DNA of 7,474 bases from Coriobacteriia bacterium (GCA_007123455.1 SKKZ01000235.1:1-7474), one strand, 5' to 3'; shown: positions 1-6,340, numbered from the stretch's first letter. The notes: generated by a model from the sequence alone, not told the origin. Numbers and translations: made by a program.

Positions 1-218
1 ACTCCCGGCGTGTCGACCAGGTCGGCATCCCCCATCGAGCCGCGTGTGAGTTCCACGGTTGTTCCCGGGAAGTTGCTGACGTCGACGTAGGTTCCGGTTA
101 GTGCATTGAACACCACCGACTTGCCGACGTTAGGGTTGCCGACGAGTACGACGGTCTTGACGCCCTCCCGGACGACGACCGAACCCGGGCCGTGGGAGTG
201 CTGGACGGTGGAGGCCAT
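1..218 (-). CDS. feoB: FeoB ferrous iron transporter, N-terminal G domain (3' part off the window)
   Basis: FeoB is an inner-membrane Fe2+ transporter with an N-terminal GTPase-like domain. Only the first 72 codons are here, because the gene leaves the window on the left. The G1 P-loop GNPNVGKS is at residues 27-34, the switch I/G2 segment NFPGTTVE at 49-56, and the G3 motif DTPG at 69-72, in the order expected for FeoB. The ATG at 216-218 has a GAGG ribosome site (complement of 228-231) inside the last codons of feoA, and only 6 nt separate the feoA stop from this ATG, so the two are very likely co-transcribed. Two features differ from classical FeoB. About 25 residues, including HSHG, precede G1, whereas E. 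coli FeoB begins only a few residues before it. The stretch between switch I and G3 is about four residues shorter than in E. coli FeoB. The transmembrane part cannot be judged. Identification as FeoB is firm from the motifs plus the feoA neighbour. Confidence 0.93.
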   Translation of the reverse strand, partial: MASTVQHSHGPGSVVVREGVKTVVLVGNPNVGKSVVFNALTGTYVDVSNFPGTTVELTRGSMGDADLVDTPG

Positions 219-224
219 CTGCTA

Positions 225-503
225 CTACCTCGAGGCGACCGGGCGCACCGAGATGCGCTGCGCCAGCTTTCGACCCACCGCGATCTCCTGACGACCCGAA
301 CGCACGACGATCGGCCCGGCGGGAATGCGGGTGACGCACGACACCTGAGCACCCTCGGACATGCCGAAGCGCATCGCGGTGATCCTTGCCATGTCGTCGC
401 CGATCGCAACGACCTCACACGACTCGCCTCTCTTCAGGGCATCGAGGGTGAAGCACTGAACGGCATCGGCCGTCAGGTCGTCGTGTCGCACTCTCGGGGC
501 CAT
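225..503 (-). CDS. feoA: FeoA, small SH3-like Fe2+ transport accessory protein
   Basis: This 92-residue cytoplasmic protein has a FeoA/SH3-like fold from about residue 17 to 88. The typical opening TLDALKRGESCEVVAI is at 19-34, the central RFGMSEGAQV at 45-54, and the glycine turn and closing strand AGPIVVRSGRQEIAVGR at 62-78. FeoA proteins support Fe2+ uptake by FeoB; the exact mechanism is not settled. About 16 extra N-terminal residues precede the domain. The ATG at 501-503 is supported by GAGAGG (complement of 512-517) at 8 nt spacing, with a second purine block AGGAG nearer the start. It lies directly before feoB. Its promoter and a possible iron-responsive operator lie at 532-590. Its three cysteines (17, 29, 56) are scattered and form no recognised metal motif. 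Confidence 0.93.
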   Translation of the reverse strand: MAPRVRHDDLTADAVQCFTLDALKRGESCEVVAIGDDMARITAMRFGMSEGAQVSCVTRIPAGPIVVRSGRQEIAVGRKLAQRISVRPVASR

Positions 504-531
504 GGCTCCTGCCTCTCGTCCACATCCATAC

Positions 532-545
532 TTAGCCTGTACTAA
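532..545. promoter_or_regulatory. Possible DtxR/IdeR-family operator upstream of feoA
   Basis: The 14-bp element TTAGCCTGTACTAA has inverted half sites TTAG and CTAA separated by 6 bp. DtxR/IdeR boxes have half sites of the TTAGG/CCTAA type, and aligning the minus strand to the 19-bp consensus as I remember it gives 11 matches. The element lies about +10 to +23 from the predicted feoAB start, where a bound repressor could block transcription. Iron-dependent repression of feoAB by DtxR-family proteins is established in several bacteria. Here it is only inferred, as the match is partial and no regulator gene is in view. Confidence 0.35.
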
Positions 546-560
546 TTCCTTGCGAAACGC

Positions 561-590
561 ATACTACGCCCTGACCCGAGCGCCTGTCAA
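561..590 (-). promoter_or_regulatory. Sigma70-type promoter for feoAB
   Basis: On the minus strand a perfect -35 hexamer TTGACA (complement of 585-590) is followed after 18 bp by TAGTAT (complement of 561-566), which matches four of six -10 positions. Transcription would start near 554, leaving a leader of about 50 nt before the feoA ATG. The position is right for feoA and no other good hexamer pair was seen on this strand in the intergenic region. The start site itself is inferred. Confidence 0.6.
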
Positions 591-640
591 CACCCTTCGG
601 GGTATGGGGCCGACTCCGCGGGTCTCCCCCGGTCCTGGGG

Positions 641-646
641 TACAAT
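641..646 (+). promoter_or_regulatory. -10-like element TACAAT upstream of sdaAA
   Basis: TACAAT differs from the -10 consensus TATAAT at one base and stands about 26 nt before the sdaAA ATG. It would give a start near 653 and a leader of about 19 nt. No recognisable -35 hexamer lies 16-18 bp upstream, where the sequence is GC-rich, so the promoter may be activator-dependent or weak. Confidence 0.4.
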
Positions 647-671
647 CTGCTCGTCGAAAGGAGCCGCACTC

Positions 672-1526
672 ATGGCCTATGCCTCGTTCGCCGGGTTGAT
701 GGATGCAGCCGCCGAGCATGGCTCCCTGTCCCTTGCCGCACTGCATCTCGAGGCAGCCGAAAGCGGCCATTCCCCGGAAGATCTGCGCTCGCGGATGCAC
801 GAGAACCGCGCGGTCATGGTGGCGGCTATCACCGAAGGCCTGACGGGATCCGCGCACTCGCGCTCGGGGCTCACCGGCGGCGATGCAGCCTTGCTCGGCA
901 AGACCGCGGCTACAGTGGTCGGGCGACCCTTCTCCGAAGTCCTCGCATCCGCGATCGCAACGGCCGAGGTGAACGCCGCGATGGGCCGCATCGTCGCAGC
1001 TCCGACCGGTGGCGCCTCCGGTGTGGTGCCGGGCGTGCTCCTCACCCTGGCCCGACAGGTCGGGGCGGACGATGAGGCGGTGGTCGACGCACTCTTCACC
1101 GCTGCGGCGATAGGCGGGGTCATCGCCGCAAGAGCGTCTCTCTCGGGCGCGGAAGGAGGATGCCAGGCCGAGATCGGCTCTGCCGCCGCGATGGCGGCTG
1201 CAGCCGGAGTGGAGCTGCTCGGGGGGGAGCCCGTTGCATCCGGACATGCTGCCTCGCTGGCTCTGCAAGGGCTGCTCGGACTGGTGTGTGACCCGGTCGG
1301 CGGACTGGTTGAGGTGCCGTGCGTGGCCCGCAACGCGACCGGGGCGGCTGTAGCGCTCGCAGGCATCGAGATGGCACTGGCAGGCGTCACCTTTCCGATT
1401 CCCTTCGACGAGGTGGTCGACGCATCAGCACGCGTCGGACGAAGCCTGCCGCCCTCACTGAGGGAGACCGCTCTCGGAGGCCTCGCTACGACCCCCACCG
1501 CCCTCGGAATCGCCCGGAAGCTGTGA
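672..1526 (+). CDS. sdaAA: L-serine dehydratase, iron-sulfur dependent, alpha subunit
   Basis: The enzyme deaminates L-serine to pyruvate and ammonia using a [4Fe-4S] cluster as Lewis acid, in the cytoplasm. The 284-residue length fits the stand-alone alpha chain. Family motifs are visible: APTGGASGVVPG at 110-121, GAEGGCQAEIG at 159-169 and CDPVGGLVEVPC at 206-217. The only three cysteines are C164, C206 and C217. Their spacings of 42 and 11 equal those of the cluster-ligating cysteines of the Legionella enzyme (343, 385, 396), so the cluster site looks intact. The start is set by AAAGGAG at 657-663, 8 nt before ATG 672. The beta subunit, commonly encoded just upstream of alpha in two-subunit systems, is absent: feoA lies divergently upstream and a P-type ATPase overlaps the stop codon. 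The beta chain may be encoded elsewhere. Identity is very secure. Confidence 0.95.
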   Translation: MAYASFAGLMDAAAEHGSLSLAALHLEAAESGHSPEDLRSRMHENRAVMVAAITEGLTGSAHSRSGLTGGDAALLGKTAATVVGRPFSEVLASAIATAEVNAAMGRIVAAPTGGASGVVPGVLLTLARQVGADDEAVVDALFTAAAIGGVIAARASLSGAEGGCQAEIGSAAAMAAAAGVELLGGEPVASGHAASLALQGLLGLVCDPVGGLVEVPCVARNATGAAVALAGIEMALAGVTFPIPFDEVVDASARVGRSLPPSLRETALGGLATTPTALGIARKL

Positions 1527-4204
1527 TGGACGTGTCTGCCCGGGCAGACGACACCCCTCGTCGCGCCCCACGCGAGCGCCCGTGGCACACCGTCCCGGCC
1601 GGCGAGGCTCTCGATGCTCTCGGGTCCGACCGCTCCGGGCTGTCGCATGCGGAAGCGGCCTCCCGGCTCGAGGCCTCCGGACCCAACGCACTGCCCGAAG
1701 GCGAGAAACGTACCGTCGGTCTTATGGTCTTCGACCAGTTCAAGGACTTCCTCATACTGCTTCTGATCGGCGCGGCAGTCGTATCAGGCCTGATCGGCGA
1801 GGTCGTGGACACAGCGGCGATCGTCGTCATCGTCCTGCTCAATGCGTTGATCGGGGTGGTGCAGGAGTACCGGGCCGAGCGGGCGATGGAGGCACTGCGG
1901 GAGATGGCCGCGACCCGTGCCACGGTCCGACGGGCAGGCGATGTCCACGATGTTGCAGCGGCCGACCTCGTACCCGGAGATGTGGTGCTCCTCGAAGCGG
2001 GGCGAATCGTTCCGGCGGACCTTCGGGTCATCGAGAGTGCCGAGCTGCGCGTGGCCGAGGCTGCACTCACCGGGGAATCCGAAGCAGTCGAGAAGGCAGT
2101 GGAGCCGGTATCCGGAGACGACACTCCGCTCGGAGACCGCTCTTCCATGGTGTACCGGGGAACGCAGGTCGTGCACGGTCGCGGAGAGGGAGTGGTAGCG
2201 GAAACAGGGGCCGCCACCGAGCTAGGGCGCATCGCCGGCCTGCTTGCCGGCGCCGAGGGCGGGAAGACCCCGCTCCAGAAGCGGCTTGCGGGGTTCGGCC
2301 AGATGCTCGGCCTCGCTGCGTTGGGACTCTGCGCACTGGTTTTCGTTGTGGGGGTTATCCGTGGCGAGGACCTGCTCCTGATGTTCCTGACGGCAGTCAG
2401 TCTCGCAGTGGCTGCAGTGCCCGAAGCGCTTCCCGCAGTCGCGACGATCACGCTCGCACTGGGCGCACGTCGCATGGTGCGCACCAATGCACTCGTCAGG
2501 CGATTGCCTGCGGTCGAGACCCTCGGCTCGGTGACCTACGTCTGCACCGACAAGACCGGCACGCTCACGCTGAACCGCATGAGTGCGGAGCGATTCCTTG
2601 CCGACGGCCAGACCGTGGCGACGAACGGGGACGTCTCCGGTCCCGTGTGGGAAACGCTCTGGCGGGCGATGGCGCTCTGCAGCGACGTGATACCCGGGTC
2701 GGACGGAGAGCCGCTCGGTGATCCGACCGAGACCGCCCTGTACACCGCCGCGAGAGATGCCGGATTCACGCGTTCCGCGATCGAGAACGAGTGGCCGCGA
2801 GTGGCCGAGCTGCCATTCGACTCCTCCCGCAAGCTTATGACGACGTTTCACGCCGGGCCCGACGGCGGCTTCGTATCTTTCACCAAAGGAGCAGCCGAAG
2901 GGGTTCTGGCGCGCTCCAAGACCCAGGAGTTCTCGGCAGGCACCGTCCCGGTCGATACCGACAACGTGAACGCCGGAATCGACGAGATCTCCGGTGACGG
3001 CTTGCGAGTCCTCGGCTTCGCGATGCGCCGATTCGATGCGCTGCCCGAGGAGTTGTCATCGGCCGAGCAGGAGCTGACCTTCCTCGGTCTCGTCGGACTG
3101 ATGGACCCGCCTCGACCGGAAGCGGCCGAGGCTGTCGAGCGCTGCAGGAACGCCGGCATCGTGCCGGTGATGATTACCGGCGACCATCCGGCCACCGCGA
3201 TGTCCATAGCTCGGCGCATCGGTATCGCACACCGCGAAACCGAGGTCGTCACAGGCGTGGAGCTGGAGCGCATGTCGCTGGAAGAGCTTGAATCACGTGT
3301 GTTGGACACGCATGTCTACGCGCGCGTCGCCCCCGAACAGAAGCTCAAGATCGTGCAGGCGCTGCAGGATCGCGGGCAGTTCGTAGCGATGACCGGTGAC
3401 GGCGTCAACGACGCACCCGCGCTCAAGCAGGCCGATATCGGTGTCGCCATGGGAATCACCGGAACGGACGTGGCCAAGGAAGCCGCCTCGATGATCCTCC
3501 TCGACGACAACTTCTCGACGATCGTGCGCGCCGTCGAGGAAGGACGTCGTATCTACGACAACATCCGCAAGTTCATCCGCTACACGATGACGAGTAACGC
3601 GGGTGAGATCTTCACGATACTGCTCGCCCCCTTCCTCGGGCTTCCGATCCCGCTCCTGCCCATCCACATCCTCTGGATCAACCTCGTCACCGATGGGCTC
3701 CCCGGGCTCGCCTACAGCGCCGAGCCTGCCGAGCGCGATATCATGGAGCGCCCTCCCCGCCCTCCGACCCAGAGCATTTTCGCCGAAGGCATGGCGGCTC
3801 AGATGGTCTGGGTCGGACTGCTGCTCGGCGGCGTCTCTCTCGCGGTGATGGCCTTTGCCATGGAGGTACTGGGTGCTGACACCGACAACTGGAGAAGCAT
3901 GGTCTTCACGGTGCTCTGCCTGGGTCAGCTCGGCAACGCGCTCGCGATCCGATCTCAGACCGAATCGCTGTTTTCACAGGGCGTTCTCTCGAACAGGCCC
4001 ATGGCGAGCGCACTTGCCCTCACGGTCGCACTCCAACTCGCAACCCTCTACGTGCCGTTCCTGAACCCGATCTTCCGAACCGCACCGCTGTCGGCACTTG
4101 AGCTCGCCATCGCGCTGGGGGCATCCACCGTCGTATTCTGGGTAGTGGAAGCCGAGAAGCTCCGCCGGCGCATGCGTGCACGACACGCTCCGGTTCCCGC
4201 CTGA
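1526..4204 (+). CDS. P2A-type calcium-transporting P-type ATPase (SERCA-like)
   Basis: This 892-residue membrane pump probably exports Ca2+ from the cytoplasm using ATP. The N-terminal cation-ATPase domain (about 25-100) leads into TM1-2. The actuator motif TGES is at 182-185, TM4 motif PEALP at 299-303, phosphorylation motif DKTGTLT at 342-348 (Asp342 is phosphorylated), nucleotide-domain KGA at 454-456, and hinge TGDGVND at 623-629. Compared with SERCA, the calcium ligands are mostly kept: E300 in TM4, N691 and E694 in TM5, N719, T722 and D723 in TM6. SERCA Glu908 in TM8 is replaced by Q801. The PPRPPTQ segment after TM6 is also SERCA-like. The reading frame is open back to 1319, but ATG 1526 overlaps the sdaAA stop (TGATG), which implies translational coupling, and gives the usual family start. 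Other divalent cations such as Mn2+ cannot be excluded. Confidence 0.93.
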   Translation: MDVSARADDTPRRAPRERPWHTVPAGEALDALGSDRSGLSHAEAASRLEASGPNALPEGEKRTVGLMVFDQFKDFLILLLIGAAVVSGLIGEVVDTAAIVVIVLLNALIGVVQEYRAERAMEALREMAATRATVRRAGDVHDVAAADLVPGDVVLLEAGRIVPADLRVIESAELRVAEAALTGESEAVEKAVEPVSGDDTPLGDRSSMVYRGTQVVHGRGEGVVAETGAATELGRIAGLLAGAEGGKTPLQKRLAGFGQMLGLAALGLCALVFVVGVIRGEDLLLMFLTAVSLAVAAVPEALPAVATITLALGARRMVRTNALVRRLPAVETLGSVTYVCTDKTGTLTLNRMSAERFLADGQTVATNGDVSGPVWETLWRAMALCSDVIPGSDGEPLGDPTETALYTAARDAGFTRSAIENEWPRVAELPFDSSRKLMTTFHAGPDGGFVSFTKGAAEGVLARSKTQEFSAGTVPVDTDNVNAGIDEISGDGLRVLGFAMRRFDALPEELSSAEQELTFLGLVGLMDPPRPEAAEAVERCRNAGIVPVMITGDHPATAMSIARRIGIAHRETEVVTGVELERMSLEELESRVLDTHVYARVAPEQKLKIVQALQDRGQFVAMTGDGVNDAPALKQADIGVAMGITGTDVAKEAASMILLDDNFSTIVRAVEEGRRIYDNIRKFIRYTMTSNAGEIFTILLAPFLGLPIPLLPIHILWINLVTDGLPGLAYSAEPAERDIMERPPRPPTQSIFAEGMAAQMVWVGLLLGGVSLAVMAFAMEVLGADTDNWRSMVFTVLCLGQLGNALAIRSQTESLFSQGVLSNRPMASALALTVALQLATLYVPFLNPIFRTAPLSALELAIALGASTVVFWVVEAEKLRRRMRARHAPVPA

Positions 4205-4205
4205 C

Positions 4206-4220
4206 AGGAGGTGCCCGGTG
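4206..4220 (+). promoter_or_regulatory. Ribosome binding site fixing the GTG start of the histidine kinase
   Basis: A full AGGAGG at 4206-4211, immediately after the ATPase stop, stands 6 nt before GTG 4218-4220. It favours this start over the in-frame ATG at 4176, which lies inside the ATPase gene and has no comparable site. Confidence 0.8.
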
Positions 4221-4928
4221 TCCGACAAACACGGTGCTCACCATGCGTGGTCCGGTGACGATGCGAACGACGTGCCCGTGCTGATCGCGCACGAGATCAG
4301 GGGGCCGCTCACGGTGATCTCGGGCTACCTCGACATCCTCGATCGCCCGCTCGACGAGTCGTCGCATGCCAAAGCACTCGCCGAGTCACACCGTGCGGTG
4401 AAGCGGATCGAGGCGCTCCTGGATGACCTGATGCGGGCTACGTGCGTACACGACTGTCTCGCCCCCCGCGAGCTCGCTCCGGTTTCGATGTCACTACTCG
4501 CAGCCGAGGCGGTCCGGACCTTCGCTCATGCATCGACGCATACCCTCGACGTCGTTTGCTCCTGCAGCGGCGATGTCCTCGGCGATCACGACCGGTTGCA
4601 CCAGGCCCTGCACAATCTTCTCGACAACGCCATCGCGCACACGCCCGAAGGAGGCTGCGTCACCCTGAGAGTCGAGTGTGACGAAGAGCGTGTCGTCACC
4701 TGTGTCGAGGACGACGGTCCGGGCATACCGGCCGAACACACCGAGAGGGTCTTCGGACGCTTCGAGCGCCTGGGGCCGGACGCGGAAACACGTCCGGGAA
4801 CCGGGATCGGGCTCTACATCGTGCGCGCGATCATCGAGGCTCACGGGGGTTCGGTGTACGTCGAAGCTCCTCCGGATGGTCCCGGGACACGATTCGTGAT
4901 CGAACTACCGGCCGCTCCCGGCTCCTGA
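4218..4928 (+). CDS. Small soluble sensor histidine kinase without a sensor domain
   Basis: This 236-residue histidine kinase consists of little more than the catalytic core. The H-box HEIRGPL is at 25-31, with His25 the likely phosphorylation site. The helical dimerisation segment runs to about 73. The N-box is at 132-141 (Asn137), G1 DDGPGIP at 165-171, the F-box FGRFERLG at 179-186 and G2 GTGIGLYIV at 194-202. All motifs needed for ATP binding and autophosphorylation are present. There is no transmembrane helix and no PAS, HAMP or other input domain; only about 24 residues, with a histidine-rich KHGAHH, precede the H-box. Seven cysteines (76, 80, 114, 116, 147, 154, 162), including C-x3-C and C-x-C pairs, are unusual for such a core. 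It follows the Ca2+-ATPase by 13 nt, so they are probably co-expressed. No response regulator is adjacent. Its signal and partner are unknown, and it may take input through a partner protein. Confidence 0.9.
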   Translation: MSDKHGAHHAWSGDDANDVPVLIAHEIRGPLTVISGYLDILDRPLDESSHAKALAESHRAVKRIEALLDDLMRATCVHDCLAPRELAPVSMSLLAAEAVRTFAHASTHTLDVVCSCSGDVLGDHDRLHQALHNLLDNAIAHTPEGGCVTLRVECDEERVVTCVEDDGPGIPAEHTERVFGRFERLGPDAETRPGTGIGLYIVRAIIEAHGGSVYVEAPPDGPGTRFVIELPAAPGS

Positions 4929-5876
4929 TCGGCTGCCGGCGGGCTCGAGTGCCAGGCGCACGAGCCGATCGCAGAGTTCGGGGAACTCGATGCCGGCCGC
5001 ACGTGCCGCATCCGGCAAGAGGCTCGTCGAGGTCATGCCGGGAATCGTGTTGACCTCGAGAAGCTCCACACGCCCGCCCTCGGCGACGATGAGGTCTGCG
5101 CGCGACATCCCCCGGCAGCCGAGCGCGTGATGCGCGGCGAGAGCGAGACGTTCGCACTCGGCCCGGATCGTCTCACCCACGCGCGCCGGAATGATGTGCC
5201 GACTCATGCCCGGAACGTACTTGCTCTCGTAGTCGTAGAACTCATGCTCCGGAACGATCTCGAGAGTAGGCAGAGCGATCGGCTCCTCGTTTCCGATCAC
5301 GCCCACGGTGACCTCCACCCCGGAGATGAATCTCTCGACGAGCACACTGTCGTCGAAGCGAAACGCCTCCTCGAGTGCAGCGGGCAACTCCCCAGGGTCA
5401 TGGGCTATCGTCACGCCGATAGCCGAGCCCTCGTTGGCCGGCTTGACGACGGTCTTGGGACCGAGCAAGTGCGTGGCGTCCTCGATATCGAATCCGGCAC
5501 CCCGTCGGACGTGAACATAGGCGGGTGTAGGCAGCCCCTCGTTGGCGAAGAAGTGCTTCGACATCACCTTGTCCATGGCAAGTGCGCTGGCTAGCACCCC
5601 CGATCCGACATACGGGAGCTCGAGCAGTTCGAGCAGCCCTTGGACGGTCCCGTCTTCGCCGAAACGGCCGTGAAGACAGATGAACACGACGTCCGGGCGC
5701 GTTGTTTCGAGTTCGCCGATGAACCCTTCTGCTCCCGAATCGATCTGGACCACGTCATGCCCGACAGTCTCGAGCGCACGGGTCACCTGCTGCCCTGTGT
5801 TGAGGGATACCTCTCTCTCGGCCGAGCGACCACCCATGAGCACCGCGACCCGGAGCTTCTGCACCTCTTCGGTCAC
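4905..5876 (-). CDS. ddl: D-alanine--D-alanine ligase
   Basis: This cytoplasmic ATP-grasp enzyme joins two D-alanines to make the dipeptide used for the peptidoglycan stem. The 323 residues cover the whole family. GGRSAEREVS is at 15-24, HGRFGEDGTVQG at 69-80, the ATP-binding KPANEGSAIG at 145-154, the loop YDYESKY at 214-220, and LLEVNTIPGMTS at 271-282. Against E. coli DdlB the catalytic set E15, S150, Y216, D257, E270 and N272 corresponds to E20, S151, Y220, D260, E273 and N275. The loop tyrosine points to D-Ala-D-Ala rather than D-Ala-D-lactate synthesis. The start is GTG (complement of 5874-5876) with a strong Shine-Dalgarno 6 nt upstream. It is the last gene of a minus-strand run, 25 nt after a small membrane protein. 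The Gly/Ser/Arg-rich C-terminal tail is probably disordered and is encoded opposite the end of the kinase gene. Confidence 0.95.
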   Translation of the reverse strand: MTEEVQKLRVAVLMGGRSAEREVSLNTGQQVTRALETVGHDVVQIDSGAEGFIGELETTRPDVVFICLHGRFGEDGTVQGLLELLELPYVGSGVLASALAMDKVMSKHFFANEGLPTPAYVHVRRGAGFDIEDATHLLGPKTVVKPANEGSAIGVTIAHDPGELPAALEEAFRFDDSVLVERFISGVEVTVGVIGNEEPIALPTLEIVPEHEFYDYESKYVPGMSRHIIPARVGETIRAECERLALAAHHALGCRGMSRADLIVAEGGRVELLEVNTIPGMTSTSLLPDAARAAGIEFPELCDRLVRLALEPAGSRSGAGSGR

Positions 5877-5890
5877 CGCGATTCCTTCCT
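5874..5890 (-). promoter_or_regulatory. Ribosome binding site fixing the GTG start of ddl
   Basis: AGGAAGGA (complement of 5883-5890) is 6 nt before the GTG at 5874-5876. Together with the conserved N-terminus starting eight residues later, it settles the ddl start. Confidence 0.75.
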
Positions 5891-5901
5891 GCTTTGGTCG
5901 T

Positions 5902-6327
5902 CTAACGAACCATTCCGAGGCGCAGTGCGTCGACGAGCAGCAGCGCCGCCCACCACGCTACGACACCGAAGAGTGTTGCCGCGGCCCCGCGAACCAGTGC
6001 CGTGACGAGCAGTCCGCTGCGGCACTCGGGGGTAGCCCTCGCCCGGGCGACGAGCCAAACGACGAGCGAGAGCACGGGCCCGCACGCCGCAAGGGTGAGC
6101 CCTGCAAGCAGCAGCGTCGGATACGCCGGGTCTTCCACAGGGACCGCCGCAGGCTCGGGGCCGGTCAACGTCACGACCGTCGCAGCGGCGACACCTGCCC
6201 ACGCCATCAGATACAGAAGAAACGGCCAGCCCGGTAGATAACTCTTCGGACGGCACGGCTCCTGCGGCACAGTAGTAGTGGAGTCCGACGGCTTTGCCTC
6301 CCCTGTTGGATGCTTCTCGTCACTCAC
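5902..6327 (-). CDS. Small membrane protein of unknown function, three predicted helices
   Basis: I do not recognise this 141-residue protein. The first 30 or so residues are polar and rich in Ser, Thr, Pro and Glu, and likely disordered. Three hydrophobic stretches follow at about 35-55, 70-95 and 105-135, fitting an integral membrane protein. The linker between the first two (GPEPAAVPVEDPAYP, 56-70) is acidic and proline-rich, while the TM2-TM3 loop ARARATPECRSG (94-105) is basic. By the positive-inside rule the latter is cytoplasmic. The GTG start (complement of 6325-6327) has AGGGG at 8 nt and lies 4 nt past the stop of the MFS gene. An in-frame ATG at 6346-6348 would add seven residues and overlap the MFS gene, but it lacks a ribosome site. 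Position between an exporter and ddl suggests an envelope role or a transporter accessory, which is inference from context only. Confidence 0.8.
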   Translation of the reverse strand: MSDEKHPTGEAKPSDSTTTVPQEPCRPKSYLPGWPFLLYLMAWAGVAAATVVTLTGPEPAAVPVEDPAYPTLLLAGLTLAACGPVLSLVVWLVARARATPECRSGLLVTALVRGAAATLFGVVAWWAALLLVDALRLGMVR

Positions 6328-6340
6328 CGCGTCATCCCCT
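6325..6340 (-). promoter_or_regulatory. Ribosome binding site favouring the GTG start of the small membrane protein
   Basis: AGGGG (complement of 6336-6340) sits over the last codons of the MFS gene, 8 nt before GTG 6325-6327. The alternative ATG at 6346-6348 is preceded by GCCTCAAG, which is not Shine-Dalgarno-like. Confidence 0.55.

Noticed and set aside
592..603. ACCC-TTCG-GGGT hairpin with a UUCG-type loop as terminator or leader structure
   Set aside because: The stem is only 4 bp, there is no T tract, and it lies upstream of both predicted transcription starts, so it is probably not in either RNA.
1319..1525. A 69-residue longer N-terminus for the Ca2+-ATPase
   Set aside because: This part overlaps sdaAA in another frame, reads as Arg-rich shadow sequence, and precedes an ATG at the sdaAA stop that matches the family start.
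677..1648. Long minus-strand open frame (323 codons) opposite sdaAA
   Set aside because: Its product is a Pro/Ser/Ala/Arg-rich sequence without domains, typical of a shadow of a high-GC gene. The plus strand is a confident SdaAA.
1486..2487. Minus-strand open frame (333 codons) opposite the ATPase, and a plus-strand frame at 1582-2721
   Set aside because: Both lie over the ATPase gene, have low-complexity Arg/Ser/Pro-rich products and no family motifs. They are expected in GC-rich coding DNA.
4176..4217. ATG-initiated longer form of the histidine kinase
   Set aside because: It would begin inside the ATPase gene without a ribosome site, while AGGAGG stands 6 nt before GTG 4218.
4914..4944. 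GC-rich imperfect inverted repeat at the kinase/ddl junction as a bidirectional terminator
   Set aside because: The stem has a bulge and a 12-nt loop, and no T run follows on either strand. The position is suggestive but the evidence is too weak to call.
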